In this document: piece by piece, positions 33,535-42,573 of the stretch | Position numbering within the stretch: position 1 is the stretch's first letter | How the letters are laid out: each line of letters starts with the position of its first letter | DNA from: Cupriavidus sp. AU9028 | Lineage (GTDB): Bacteria; Pseudomonadota; Gammaproteobacteria; Burkholderiales; Burkholderiaceae | Assembly: GCF_019795295.1 (NCBI RefSeq) | Contig: NZ_JAIMCG010000015.1 | Coordinates: 62,001 to 126,000 of the forward strand | DNA length: 64,000 nucleotides | Direction: 5' to 3' | Translations under genes and position numbers: made by a program | Notes under the pieces: generated by a model | What the model saw: only the letters and a program-made list of their open reading frames with translations | What the model was told of the DNA's origin: nothing | Database searches by the model: none

Positions 33535-36288
33535 TCAGCCGGCAAACACCGGTTGATCCTCCCCAACTCGGCTTGCGGCGAGCAGCGCATTGAGTTCCGG
33601 CACGCAGGAGCCACAGTTGCCGCCGGCCCTGACGCAGGCGGTGATCTGGGTGGCGCTGGTCAGCTGGTGCTTCCGGATCGCATCGCAGATGGTATTGCGA
33701 CCGACCCCGAAGCACGAGCAAACCGTCGGCCCCACGTCCGCCACCGCTTCGGCGGGCTGACCCAGCAGCAGCCCCATGCGGTCGAGATCGTCCAGGCGCT
33801 CGCGCGAGAACAGTCCGCCCAGCCACGCGCGCGCGGGCAGATCCGCCCGCGGCGAGACATGGACGCATGCCTGCACGCGCTCGTCCACCAGCCAGGCGGC
33901 ATGGTAGATGCCCGCGGCGCGGTCCTCGAATTCAAGCCAGTCCGCCTCGGGATCGCCGACGCCGAGCAGGGCGCGTGCCCATGCCGAGCGGTCGCGCACT
34001 GGTTCGCGGCCGGCGAACTCGTAGCGCTCGAACTGGCGCCCGGTGGCGCGGGTCCACCAGGTCAGGTCCTTGCAATCGAGTTCGCCGCGCGCGAGCGCAA
34101 CGCCCTGCCACGAGACCGGGAACGGATCGACCCGCACCGGCGTGTGCTTGAACTCGGGTTCGCCGGAAACCGGATCGACGACCGGGTTGACCACCGAGCC
34201 TACCCGCGCATCGGAGCTGAAGCGGCCGTTCCAGTGAATCGGCACAAAGACGCTGCCGCGCGCAATGCCGCCACCATGCCGCACGCGCACGACCACGCCG
34301 CCCCAGCGCGAGGTGACGCGGGCCAGCCGTCCTTCGCCGACGCCGCAAAGCAGGGCGTCCTGCGGATGCATGTCGACGAACGGCTCGGACAGATGCTCGG
34401 CCAGCCGCGGGGATTTGCCGGTGCGCGTCATGGTGTGCCACTGGTCGCGCACGCGGCCGGTATTGAGCACCATCGGAAAGTCGTCGTCCGTCGCGTGGAC
34501 CGGGGCGCGTGGCGCGGTGGCGACCATGCGCGCGCCGGTTGCCACGGCCAGGCGCTCGGTGCCGATGCCGGCCCGATGCACCGGCCACTGGATCGGGACC
34601 AGCGCATCCCAGGCGCGCTCGCCCAGGCCGGTCAGGCCAGCGAGATTGAACACACGCGGCACGCTGGTGTCGGCATCGTCGCCATTGCGCCAGGCCGACA
34701 GTCGCGCATGCTCGTCGAAGATCTGGTGCGGGGCGGTGTAGCCGAAGCCGTCGTAGCCCATTCGCTGCGCGACTTGCGCGAGGATCCACCAGTCCGGCCT
34801 TGCCTCTCCCGGCGCGGGCAGGAAGGCGCGCTGGCGCGAGATCCGCCGTTCGGAATTGGTGACCGTGCCATTCTTCTCGCCCCAGCCCAGCGCGGGCAGC
34901 AGGATGTGCGCGGTGTCGTTGGTGTCGCTGCGCTCGACGATGTCGGATGAAATCACCAGCTCGCACTTGCGCAGGGCGCGCTGCGCGAGGTCGGCGTCGG
35001 GCAGGCTGACCACCGGGTTGGTGGCGATCACCCAGACCGCCTTGATCCGCCCCTGATCGATGGCGTCGAACAGCTCGACGGCCTTCAGCCCCGGCCGCGC
35101 GGCAATGGCCGGCGAAGCCCAGAAGGTCTGCACCAGCTCCCGGTGGGACGGGTCGCCCAGCTCCAGATGCGCAGCCAGCATGTTGGCAAGCCCGCCGACT
35201 TCGCGTCCGCCCATCGCATTGGGCTGGCCGGTCAATGAAAAGGGGCCGGCGCCGGGGTGGCCGATGCGGCCGGTCAGCAAATGGCAATTGATGATCGCGT
35301 TGACCTTGTCGGTGCCGGCGGAGGACTGGTTCACGCCCTGCGAGAACGCCGTGACGGTTTTCGGCGTGGCGGCGAACCAGCGGTAGAAGGTCAGCACGTC
35401 TTCCAGGTTCAAGCGGCAGGCGCGCGCGACCTCGGCGGGGTCGGCCTGTCCGGCGGACGCGGCCAGCGCCTGTTCGAGCTCGTCCGCATCGAGCGCAGTG
35501 GCGGTGGAGGCGTCATCGCTGTTGCGCAGATACTGCAGCAGCCCGTTGAAGAGCCACACATCGGTGCCCGGGCGCACCGGCAGGTGCAGGTCGGCAATGT
35601 CGCAGGTGGCGGTGCGGCGCGGATCGACGACGACCAGCTTCATCTGCGGACGCGCCGCCTTGGCGGCGGCGATGCGCTGGAACAGGATTGGATGGCACCA
35701 GGCCGCATTGGAGCCGACCAGCACCACCAGGTCCGCCAGCTCGAGATCCTCGTAGCAGCCGGGCACCAGGTCCTCGCCAAAGGCGCGCTTGTGTCCCGCC
35801 ACTGCCGACGACATGCAGAGGCGGGAGTTGGTGTCGATATTGGCGGTGCCGATGTACCCCTTCATCAGCTTGTTGGCGACGTAGTAGTCCTCGGTCAGCA
35901 GCTGGCCCGACACATACAGCGCGACCGAGTCCGGGCCGTGCCGGGCGATGGTGTCGTGCAGCCCGCCGGCGACGCGGTCCAGCGCGTCGTCCCAGTCGAT
36001 GCGGGCCAGGGTGCCGTCCGGCTGGCGGAATTTGGGATACAGCAGCCTGCCCTGCAGATCGACGGTTTCGGCCAGGGCCGCGCCTTTCACGCACAGGCGG
36101 CCGGCATTGGCGGGGTGGTCGGCGTCGCCGGCCACTTCCACGCTGCCGTCGGCGCGGCGCTCGGCGCGCACGCCGCAGCCGACGCCGCAGTAGGGGCAGG
36201 TGGTGCGAACGGAGGCCACCACGGGAGATGGCGCCGCGTCAGCGGCGCTGCCGCTGGCGGCGCTCGGATCGGCGGCGGGCGCTGGCAT
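33535..36288 (-). CDS. nasA: Assimilatory nitrate reductase, molybdenum catalytic subunit with C-terminal BFD domain
   Basis: A 917-residue enzyme reducing nitrate to nitrite. An N-terminal [4Fe-4S] motif CPYCGVGCGV with the last Cys in GRLCVKG is followed by the molybdopterin oxidoreductase body (NIDTNSRLCMSSAVAGHKRAFG) and the dinucleotide-binding domain (VLNTGRVRDQWHTMTRTGKSP). A C-terminal BFD-like [2Fe-2S] domain has VCSCFGVGRNTICDAIRKHQ and CVRAGGNCGSCVPEL, the form found in NADH-linked bacterial NasA. It is last in the operon after the FAD reductase that likely feeds it. The start is uncertain: ATG 36288 is chosen, TTG 36321 or ATG 36441 are alternatives. The first 30 residues are Ala/Pro/Ser-rich. 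Confidence 0.92.
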   Translation of the reverse strand: MPAPAADPSAASGSAADAAPSPVVASVRTTCPYCGVGCGVRAERRADGSVEVAGDADHPANAGRLCVKGAALAETVDLQGRLLYPKFRQPDGTLARIDWDDALDRVAGGLHDTIARHGPDSVALYVSGQLLTEDYYVANKLMKGYIGTANIDTNSRLCMSSAVAGHKRAFGEDLVPGCYEDLELADLVVLVGSNAAWCHPILFQRIAAAKAARPQMKLVVVDPRRTATCDIADLHLPVRPGTDVWLFNGLLQYLRNSDDASTATALDADELEQALAASAGQADPAEVARACRLNLEDVLTFYRWFAATPKTVTAFSQGVNQSSAGTDKVNAIINCHLLTGRIGHPGAGPFSLTGQPNAMGGREVGGLANMLAAHLELGDPSHRELVQTFWASPAIAARPGLKAVELFDAIDQGRIKAVWVIATNPVVSLPDADLAQRALRKCELVISSDIVERSDTNDTAHILLPALGWGEKNGTVTNSERRISRQRAFLPAPGEARPDWWILAQVAQRMGYDGFGYTAPHQIFDEHARLSAWRNGDDADTSVPRVFNLAGLTGLGERAWDALVPIQWPVHRAGIGTERLAVATGARMVATAPRAPVHATDDDFPMVLNTGRVRDQWHTMTRTGKSPRLAEHLSEPFVDMHPQDALLCGVGEGRLARVTSRWGGVVVRVRHGGGIARGSVFVPIHWNGRFSSDARVGSVVNPVVDPVSGEPEFKHTPVRVDPFPVSWQGVALARGELDCKDLTWWTRATGRQFERYEFAGREPVRDRSAWARALLGVGDPEADWLEFEDRAAGIYHAAWLVDERVQACVHVSPRADLPARAWLGGLFSRERLDDLDRMGLLLGQPAEAVADVGPTVCSCFGVGRNTICDAIRKHQLTSATQITACVRAGGNCGSCVPELNALLAASRVGEDQPVFAG

Positions 36289-36378
36289 CGTGGCCGCTAC
36301 GGAAATATCGGACAGTTTCAAGGTGGTGCCTGCGGCGTGAGGTCGAGGGGCGGCTCGCGCCGCCGTGGGAGAGTCGTG

Positions 36379-36403
36379 GCATCCGGCTTGCAGAACCGGA
36401 TGC
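36379..36403. other. Hairpin between FAD reductase and nitrate reductase genes
   Basis: A perfect 8-bp inverted repeat, GCATCCGG and CCGGATGC, encloses a 9-base loop within the 131-base gap. No T-run follows on either strand. It may mark an mRNA processing point inside the operon. Confidence 0.45.
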
Positions 36404-36419
36404 GCCGTCGATACATGGG

Positions 36420-37640
36420 TCAGGCCGCAATGGCGTCGCATTGCGCTTTGCCGAACAGCAGGCGCTGACGCAGCGCGCCGACCGGGGTGCGCTGCTGGAT
36501 CAGATCGAAATACCAGGGGCCGTCCTGCACGTCGCCATACAGCACGGCGCCCACCAGCCGGTTCTGCTGCAGCACCAGCCGCTTGTAGATGCCGCGGCGG
36601 GGATCGCGCAACACCAGGTCTTCGCTGTCCTCGCCGCCGACGATGTCGCCGGCGGAGAACAGATCCACGCCGCTGACCTTGAGCCGCGTCGCGGTGGCCT
36701 GCTGCACATAGCGGCGGTGGCCGGCGCCGGCCAGATGGGCGGCGCAGACGCGCGCCTGTTCCCAGATCGGCGCGACCAGCCCGAAGGTGGCGCGGCGGTG
36801 CTGCACGCATTCGCCGACCGCGTAGATGCGCGGATCGAAGGTCTGCAGCGTGTCGTCGACGACGATGGCGCGCTCGCAGTGCAGGCCGGCCGATTGCGCC
36901 AGCGCGACATTGGGCCGCACGCCCGCCGTCATCACCACCAGGTCGGCTGCAATCGCGCTGCCGTCGGCAAAGCGCACGCCCTCGACGCGATCCTTCCCGA
37001 CGATCTCGGTGGTTGTCGCGCCCAGCAGGATGCGCAGGCCCCGGTGTTCCAGCGTGCGTTGCAGCAGCGCCGCGGCCGGCTGGTCGAGCTGACGGTCCAT
37101 CAACGTCTTGCCCAGATGGACGACGGTGACGTCCATGCCGCGGCGCAGCAGCCCGTTGGCCGCTTCCAGTCCGAGCAGGCCGCCGCCGATCACCACCGCA
37201 TGCCGATGCTGGCGCGCGGCGGCGAGCATGGTCTCGACGTCCTGCAAGTCCCGAAAGGCGATCACCCCGTCCAGGGTGTGGCCCGGCACCGGCACGATGA
37301 AGGGCTGGGAGCCGGTGGCCAGCAGCAGCCGGTCATAGCGGACCTCCCGGCCGGACTGCGCGCGCACCAGGCGGCGCGGGCGGTCGATCGCCACCACCGG
37401 CTCGCCGGCGAACAGCGTGATGCCATGCTGTTCGTACCAGGCGCGACGGTGCAGCATGATGTCGTCGACCTCCTTCTCGCCGGCGAGGACCGGCGATAGC
37501 AGGATGCGGTTGTAGTTGCCGTGCGGCTCGGCGCCGAACACCGTGATGTCGTAGAGGTCCGGCGCGAGCGCCAGCAACTCCTCCACCGTGCGCATGCCGG
37601 CCATGCCGTTGCCGACCACCACCAGGCGGGGTTTGCTCAT
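36420..37640 (-). CDS. NirB N-terminus-like FAD/NAD(P)H oxidoreductase, probable electron donor to nitrate reductase
   Basis: A 406-residue flavoprotein with the two-dinucleotide-fold layout: FAD motif VVVGNGMAGMRTVEEL at the N-terminus, NAD motif AVVIGGGLLGLEAANGLLRRG near residue 150, and the second FAD motif with TFDPRIYAVGECVQHR. It is homologous to the first 400 residues of the NirB encoded in the same operon but lacks siroheme and BFD parts. In related operons such proteins (NasB/NasC-like) carry electrons from NADH to NasA, which fits its position between nirD and nasA. Its start overlaps the nirD stop (ATGA). Confidence 0.87.
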   Translation of the reverse strand: MSKPRLVVVGNGMAGMRTVEELLALAPDLYDITVFGAEPHGNYNRILLSPVLAGEKEVDDIMLHRRAWYEQHGITLFAGEPVVAIDRPRRLVRAQSGREVRYDRLLLATGSQPFIVPVPGHTLDGVIAFRDLQDVETMLAAARQHRHAVVIGGGLLGLEAANGLLRRGMDVTVVHLGKTLMDRQLDQPAAALLQRTLEHRGLRILLGATTTEIVGKDRVEGVRFADGSAIAADLVVMTAGVRPNVALAQSAGLHCERAIVVDDTLQTFDPRIYAVGECVQHRRATFGLVAPIWEQARVCAAHLAGAGHRRYVQQATATRLKVSGVDLFSAGDIVGGEDSEDLVLRDPRRGIYKRLVLQQNRLVGAVLYGDVQDGPWYFDLIQQRTPVGALRQRLLFGKAQCDAIAA

Positions 37641-37999
37641 GCGGCCACCCATACCTTGCCGTCGGCAACGCGCGCGCGCCACGCTGGCACCGAGTGCTCC
37701 GGTGCTTCGATGCACTCGCCGGTACGCAAGTCGAAATGATGCTTGTAGATCGGCGAGGCGACCACCATCCGCTCCCCCAGGTTGCCGATCAGTCCTCGCG
37801 ACAGCACCGCGGCGCCGGCGTTGGGATCGTAGTTGGAGATGGCGTAGACCTGCTCGCTGGCGCCGACGCGAAATACCGCGATCTGCGCGATGCCGCGCTC
37901 CTGCTCGATGCGGGCGCAAACGCCGGTGTCGGGCAAGATGTCGCGCAGCGCGCAGACGGCAATCCAGGAGTCCTGGCGGGAGGTGGCGGTGTCGGTCAT
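37637..37999 (-). CDS. nirD: Nitrite reductase small subunit
   Basis: A 120-residue Rieske-fold protein. NirD-type markers are VCALRDILPDTGVCARIE, ISNYDPNAGAAVLSRGLIG and SPIYKHHFDLRTGECIE. The Cys-His pairs that bind a Rieske cluster are absent, as in other NirD proteins, so the fold is structural. It partners NirB, encoded 61 bases upstream. The start at 37999 gives the expected length (about 110-120 residues). The stop overlaps the start of the FAD reductase gene. Confidence 0.92.
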   Translation of the reverse strand: MTDTATSRQDSWIAVCALRDILPDTGVCARIEQERGIAQIAVFRVGASEQVYAISNYDPNAGAAVLSRGLIGNLGERMVVASPIYKHHFDLRTGECIEAPEHSVPAWRARVADGKVWVAA

Positions 38000-38060
38000 G
38001 ATGGCTGGCTTGCTATGAATATTGGATTCGAGTGCCCGGCTGCAGGGACGACGCGGTTCC

Positions 38061-40652
38061 TCAAACGACGGTGTCGGCTTCGGCCACGCCGGCGCGCGCT
38101 TCCGGGGCGGTCGCCGGCATGGCGTTGCCGCGCGGCGCAGCGAGGCGGCCGGTTGCCTGCCGTTCCGCGGTGGTGGCGGGGCGGATCTGGCCGCGCTCCT
38201 GCACGAACACCACATGCTCGTCGCCCTGCTCGCTGTTGACGAAATGGCGGAAGCGCTTGCGCGTCTGCGGATCGGTGACGGCCTTCTTCCATTCGCACTC
38301 GTAGGTGTCGACGACGTGCTGCATCTGCGCCTCCAGCTCGGCGGCGATGCCCAGGCTGTCGTCGATCACCACTGCCTTCAGGTAGTCCAGTCCGCCTTCG
38401 AGGTTGTCGCGCCAGACGCTGGTGCGTTGCAGGCGGTCGGCGGTGCGCACGTAGAACATCAGCACCCGGTCGATGTAGCGCACCAGCGTGTCGCGGTCCA
38501 GGTCGCTGGCCAGCAGCTCGGCATGGCGCGGCTTCATGCCGCCGTTGCCGCAGACGTACAGGTTCCAGCCATTCTCGGTGGCGATCACGCCGATATCCTT
38601 GCCCTGTGCTTCGGCGCATTCGCGCGTGCAGCCGGACACGCCGAACTTGATCTTGTGCGGGGCACGCAGGCCCTTGTAGCGATTCTCCAGCGCGATCGCC
38701 AGCCCGACGGAGTCGCCGACGCCATAGCGGCACCAGGTCGAGCCGACGCAGGACTTCACCGTGCGCAGTGCCTTGCCATAGGCATGGCCGGATTCGAAGC
38801 CGGCGGCGATCAGTTCTTCCCAGATCTGCGGCAGCTGCTCGACCCGTGCGCCGAACAGATCGACGCGCTGGCCGCCGGTGATCTTGGTGTACAGGCCGTA
38901 CTTCTTCGCGACGTGTCCGACCGCGATCAGGCCGTCGGGGGTGACCTCGCCGCCCGCCATGCGTGGCACGACCGAATAGGTGCCGTCCTTCTGGATATTG
39001 GCCAGGTAGTAGTCGTTGGAGTCCTGCAGGCTTGCATGCTCGGGCCGCAGCACGAAGTCGTTCCAGCAGGAGGCAAGGATATTGGCGACGGTAGGCTTGC
39101 AGATATCGCAGCCGTGCCCGTTGCCATGGGCGGCCAACAGCGCCTCGAATGAGCGCAGCCCGCCAACGCGGACCAGGTGATACAGCTCCTGGCGCGACCA
39201 GGCGAAGTGTTCGCACAGGTGGTTGTTGACGGCCATGCCCTGCTTCTTCATCTCGGCCTTCATCACCTGCGTGACCAGCGGCACGCAGCCGCCGCAGGCG
39301 GTGCCGGCCCTGGTGCAGGACTTGACCGCGCCGATGCTGGTGGCACCCTCGCGCACGGCGGCGCAGATGGCCGCCTTGGCGACGTTGTTGCAGGAGCAGA
39401 TCTGCGCGCTGTCGGGCAGCGCGTCCGCGCCGAGGGCGGGGCGGTCCTGCCCATCCGATGCGGGCAGGATCAGGAACTCGGGGGACGCCGGCAGCGGGAT
39501 GCGGTTCAGCATCATCTGCAGCAGCGTGCCGTACTCGCTGGCGTCGCCCACCAGCACCCCGCCGAGCAGATACTTGCCGCATGCGGAGATCACCAGCTTC
39601 TTGTAGACCTCCTTGCGCTCGTCGACGAACTGGCAGGAGCGGGCGCCGGCCGCAAGACCGTGGGGATCGCCGATGCTGGCAACGTCCACCCCCAGCAGCT
39701 TCAGCCTGGTGCTCATGTCGGCGCCGGCAAAGGCGGCGCTCTCCCCGGCCAGCTGACGTGCCACCGTGCGGGCCATGTCGTAGCCCGGGGCCACCAGGCC
39801 GAAGATCCTGCTCTGCCACAGGGCGCACTCGCCGATCGCGAAGATGTCGGGGTCGGAGGTGCGGCAATGATCGTCGATGCGGATGCCGCCGCGCTCGCCC
39901 ACTTCCAGTCCGCTGGCGCGGGCGAGGTCGTCGCGCGGGCGGATGCCGGCGGAGAAGACGATCATGTCGGCGTCCAGATGCGAGCCGTCGGCAAACCGCA
40001 TGCGGTGGCGTCCGCCGACGCCATCGACGATCTCCACGGTGTTCTTGCCGGTGTGGACGGACACGCCGAGCCCCTCGATCTTTCGCCGCAGCATCGCGCC
40101 GCCGCCTTCGTCCATCTGTACCGCCATCAGGCGCGGCGCGAATTCGACGACGTGGGTGTCCAGCGCCATGTCGCGCAGCGCCTTGGCGCACTCCAGCCCG
40201 AGCAGGCCGCCGCCGATGACCACGCCGGAGCGCGAACGGCTGCCGCATTCGCGCATCGCTTCGAGATCCTCGATGGTGCGGTAGACGAAGCAGCCGGGCC
40301 GGTCCTTGCCGGGCAGCGGCGGCACGAAGGGCGTCGAGCCGGTTGCCAGCACCAGCTTGTCGTAGGGAACGGTCTCGCCGTTGGCCAGCGCCACGGTGCG
40401 TGCCTGCCGATCGATCGCGACCGCGCGGGTGTCCAGCCGCAGTGCATAACCCTCGCGCTCGAAGAACCCGGGTTCAACCAGCGACAGCTCGTCGGCGCTC
40501 TTGCCGGCGAAGAACTCGGACAGGTGCACGCGGTCGTAGGCGGGGCGAGGTTCCTCGCCGATGACGGTAACGTCGGCCGCGGTACCGGCCTGTGCGAGGC
40601 ATTCGAGCAGCTTGTGTCCGACCATGCCGTGGCCGACGATGACGAGCTTCAT
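38061..40652 (-). CDS. nirB: NAD(P)H-dependent assimilatory nitrite reductase, large subunit
   Basis: An 863-residue enzyme reducing nitrite to ammonium. Order: FAD/NAD domain (VIVGHGMVGHKLLECL, SGVVIGGGLLGLECAKAL), BFD-like [2Fe-2S] domain (ICSCNNVAKAAICAAV, SCTRAGTACGGCVPL), ferredoxin-like half-domain, and the siroheme/[4Fe-4S] module with CVGSTWCRYGVGDS (first Cys pair) and GCTRECAEAQGKD (second pair). All ligands are present. The length is normal for NirB plus a short Ala/Pro-rich tail. It is downstream of the nitrate transporter, with a REP-like pair in the 226-base gap. Confidence 0.95.
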   Translation of the reverse strand: MKLVIVGHGMVGHKLLECLAQAGTAADVTVIGEEPRPAYDRVHLSEFFAGKSADELSLVEPGFFEREGYALRLDTRAVAIDRQARTVALANGETVPYDKLVLATGSTPFVPPLPGKDRPGCFVYRTIEDLEAMRECGSRSRSGVVIGGGLLGLECAKALRDMALDTHVVEFAPRLMAVQMDEGGGAMLRRKIEGLGVSVHTGKNTVEIVDGVGGRHRMRFADGSHLDADMIVFSAGIRPRDDLARASGLEVGERGGIRIDDHCRTSDPDIFAIGECALWQSRIFGLVAPGYDMARTVARQLAGESAAFAGADMSTRLKLLGVDVASIGDPHGLAAGARSCQFVDERKEVYKKLVISACGKYLLGGVLVGDASEYGTLLQMMLNRIPLPASPEFLILPASDGQDRPALGADALPDSAQICSCNNVAKAAICAAVREGATSIGAVKSCTRAGTACGGCVPLVTQVMKAEMKKQGMAVNNHLCEHFAWSRQELYHLVRVGGLRSFEALLAAHGNGHGCDICKPTVANILASCWNDFVLRPEHASLQDSNDYYLANIQKDGTYSVVPRMAGGEVTPDGLIAVGHVAKKYGLYTKITGGQRVDLFGARVEQLPQIWEELIAAGFESGHAYGKALRTVKSCVGSTWCRYGVGDSVGLAIALENRYKGLRAPHKIKFGVSGCTRECAEAQGKDIGVIATENGWNLYVCGNGGMKPRHAELLASDLDRDTLVRYIDRVLMFYVRTADRLQRTSVWRDNLEGGLDYLKAVVIDDSLGIAAELEAQMQHVVDTYECEWKKAVTDPQTRKRFRHFVNSEQGDEHVVFVQERGQIRPATTAERQATGRLAAPRGNAMPATAPEARAGVAEADTVV

Positions 40653-40702
40653 GAGCGTGATCCTTGGGTTGACGTTTCTTGTGGCTTCCGGAACCTGCCG
40701 GC

Positions 40703-40830
40703 TTTCCCCCTCTCCCCTTCAAGGGGAGAGGGACGGGGAGAGGGGTTGGTCTTCCAGCGGGGCCGGCATCGCGAATGCTCACTGCCCTCTCCCCCGGCCC
40801 CTCTCCCCCGAGCGGGAGAGGGGAGCAAAC
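40703..40830. repeat. REP-like palindromes between narK and nirB
   Basis: Two copies face each other. One has the variant core CTCCCC-TTCAA-GGGGAG (40704-40753). The other is CCCTCTCCCCCGGCCCCTCT followed by CCCCCGAGCGGGAGAGGGG (40783-40830). They are in the middle of the nitrate operon, where RNA hairpins could adjust relative expression of transporter and reductases. Confidence 0.8.
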
Positions 40831-40878
40831 CGCGAGCGGAGGAGGGGGAGAGCCGAAGGTCTGGTTCCGCCTGCGCGG

Positions 40879-42285
40879 TCATGCCCGCCCCGCCAGCGCG
40901 CGCTCGATCAGGGCCTGCTCGCGGGCCTTGTGCTCGGCGGAGAAGCGCACCGCCACCGCGCACAGCGCGGACAGCGTGGCCAGCGCGCCGAGGATGAACA
41001 GCGTCTGCTGCAGGTCGCCGATGCCCTTCATCAGCAGGCCCGCCGCGACCGCGCCGACATTCCCGCCCGCGCCGATGATTCCGGACACGCCGCCCAGGGC
41101 CTGCCGGTCGATGAAGGGAACCAGCGCATAGGTGGCGCCGCAGGCCATGTGGGTGAAGAGACCGAAGGCCAGCATGGCGACCACCGCCATCGCGACGCTG
41201 CCGGCCTGCGAGAACCACAGCAGGCCCAGGCCCTCGCAGAGGATCAGCACGAACAGCACCGCCGCGCGGGCGTCCAGCCCGCGGCGCAGCGCGACCTTGT
41301 CGGAGAGCCAGCCGCCCAGCGCGCGGGCGAACAGCGCCAGCAGGCCGAAGCTCGCCGCGGCAAGTCCGGCGGTCTTCAGCGACAGGCCGAAGCGGTCGAC
41401 GTAGTACATCGCCGCGACGTTGTGGATGAAGATCTCGATGCCGAAGCAGGCGCCATAGGTGACGAACAGCAGCCAGACCCGGTAGTTCGAGCTGGCGGCG
41501 ACGAAGCTGGACCAGCCGCTGCTCTTGCCGCTCTTCGCGCCTTCGATGGGGATGCCGGCGGCACGCAGATCCGCGTAGTTGCCTTGCGGGCAGTCCTGCG
41601 TGTAGCGCCAGTACAGCACCGCCATCAGCAGCATGGCGATGCCCGGCACCACCAGCGCAACGCGCCAGCCCAGCGTCTCGCTGACGCCAAGCATCAGCAC
41701 GCCCGTCAGCATCAGCGGCATCAGCGCCTGCGCCGCGCCGCCCCCGGCATTGCCCCAGCCCGCCGCGGCGGCATTCGCGGTGCCGACCACGTTGGGGGCG
41801 AACATCACCGAGGTGTGGTACTGCGTGATGACGAAGCTGGCGCCGATCGCGCCGATCAGCAGGCGGAAGAAGAGGAAGGCTTCGTAGCTCTGCGCCATCG
41901 CTACGCCCAGTACCGGCATGGCGCCGAGCGCCAGCAGCCCCGTATAGGTCTTGCGCGGGCCGAAGCGGTCGCACAGCGGGCCGACCACCAGGCGGACCAG
42001 GATGGTGACGGCGACCGCCGCGATGTTGATGTTGGCGACCTGATCGGGCGTGAGCCCGAACTCGCCGCGCAGCATCGGCATCAGCGGCGCGCAGGCGAAC
42101 CAGCCGAAGAAGCAGACGAAGAACGCGAGCCAGGTCAGATGGAACGCGCGCATCTGCGGCGTGGCCATCGAGAACAGGTTGATGCGGGTGGCCCGCGGGG
42201 CTGCGCCCGCGGACGCCGGTGCCGATGCTGTCGTTGTTGCCGCCGTAGTTGCCGCCGTAGTTGCCGCCGAGGAGGTCGCTGCCAT
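40879..42285 (-). CDS. Nitrate/nitrite transporter, MFS NNP (NarK) family
   Basis: A 468-residue transporter with 12 predicted transmembrane segments. After an Ala/Thr-rich tail of about 35 residues (TTAATTAATTTASAPAS, encoded by 12-base tandem repeats), TM1 begins at HLTWLAFFVCFFGWFACAPLMP. The NNP nitrate signatures occur as AAAGWGNAGGGAAQALMP (TM5) and GIIGAGGNVGAVAAGLLM (TM11), and TM2/TM8 Arg residues are in VRLVVGPLCDRFGPRK and FARALGGWLSDK. It is first in the operon, with GGAG six bases before the ATG, and reached only through the leader terminator upstream. It imports nitrate for the reductases encoded downstream. Confidence 0.92.
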   Translation of the reverse strand: MAATSSAATTAATTAATTTASAPASAGAAPRATRINLFSMATPQMRAFHLTWLAFFVCFFGWFACAPLMPMLRGEFGLTPDQVANINIAAVAVTILVRLVVGPLCDRFGPRKTYTGLLALGAMPVLGVAMAQSYEAFLFFRLLIGAIGASFVITQYHTSVMFAPNVVGTANAAAAGWGNAGGGAAQALMPLMLTGVLMLGVSETLGWRVALVVPGIAMLLMAVLYWRYTQDCPQGNYADLRAAGIPIEGAKSGKSSGWSSFVAASSNYRVWLLFVTYGACFGIEIFIHNVAAMYYVDRFGLSLKTAGLAAASFGLLALFARALGGWLSDKVALRRGLDARAAVLFVLILCEGLGLLWFSQAGSVAMAVVAMLAFGLFTHMACGATYALVPFIDRQALGGVSGIIGAGGNVGAVAAGLLMKGIGDLQQTLFILGALATLSALCAVAVRFSAEHKAREQALIERALAGRA

Positions 42286-42304
42286 CGTCGCTCCAAAAGC
42301 AAAT

Positions 42305-42357
42305 GGCGTCCCGCGAACCGTCGCATCGCGCTTGCGTGCATCGGTTCAGGGGACGCC
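42305..42357 (-). terminator. Leader terminator of the nitrate operon
   Basis: On the minus strand, GGCGTCCC pairs with GGGACGCC and GAACCG with CGGTTC, giving a 14-bp interrupted stem. It is followed by ATTTGCTTTT and lies only about 20 bases before the narK ATG. Its 5' arm (42351-42357) is also the 3' side of the second hexaloop hairpin, so the two folds exclude each other. Confidence 0.7.
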
Positions 42358-42428
42358 GTTGTCCTTGCAGGCACGGTAAAGACCGTACCTGCGCTCGTTT
42401 GGGGAAGCGGACCGCCGTTGATCCGCTT
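42351..42428 (-). promoter_or_regulatory. ANTAR-type two-hexaloop antitermination leader
   Basis: Hairpin P1 (42405-42428): arms AAGCGGATC and GGTCCGCTT pair over nine positions around the hexaloop AACGGC. Hairpin P2 (42351-42364): GGAC and GTCC around the same hexaloop AACGGC. Both loops have A at position 1 and G at 4, the pattern recognised by ANTAR proteins such as NasR and NasT. An extra 10-11 bp hairpin (42367-42392) lies between them. P2 formation would open the terminator. No ANTAR gene is in the window. Confidence 0.65.
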
Positions 42429-42440
42429 GCCAGATATTTT

Positions 42441-42455
42441 GCAAGCGGTGTGCCA
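42441..42455 (-). promoter_or_regulatory. Sigma-54 promoter of the nitrate assimilation operon
   Basis: On the minus strand TGGCAC (42450-42455), five bases, then TTGC (42441-42444): a full match to TGGCAC-N5-TTGC with the GG/GC spacing intact. The expected start is about 42429, one base before hairpin P1, so the transcript would begin with that hairpin. A 15-base palindrome TTTGTGCTGCACAAA (42461-42475) sits just upstream, centred near -39. Confidence 0.85.
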
Positions 42456-42514
42456 GCGATTTTGTGCTGCACAAAGCGGGAAAACGCCCTTTTCCCCGCC
42501 AAAACGGGGCAAGG

Positions 42515-42573
42515 GCGCGGCGATGGTGCGCCGCAATGGGGCGCGTCGGGGTGCGGCGGCACGACGATGGTGC
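42515..42573. promoter_or_regulatory. Two tandem NtrC-like sites upstream of the sigma-54 promoter
   Basis: GCACGACGATGGTGC (42559-42573) and GCGCGGCGATGGTGC (42515-42529) resemble the NtrC consensus GCACC-N5-GGTGC, with one and two mismatches. Their centres fall near -137 and -93, 44 bases (about four helical turns) apart, a normal enhancer position. Both share CGATGGTGCG. Confidence 0.55.
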
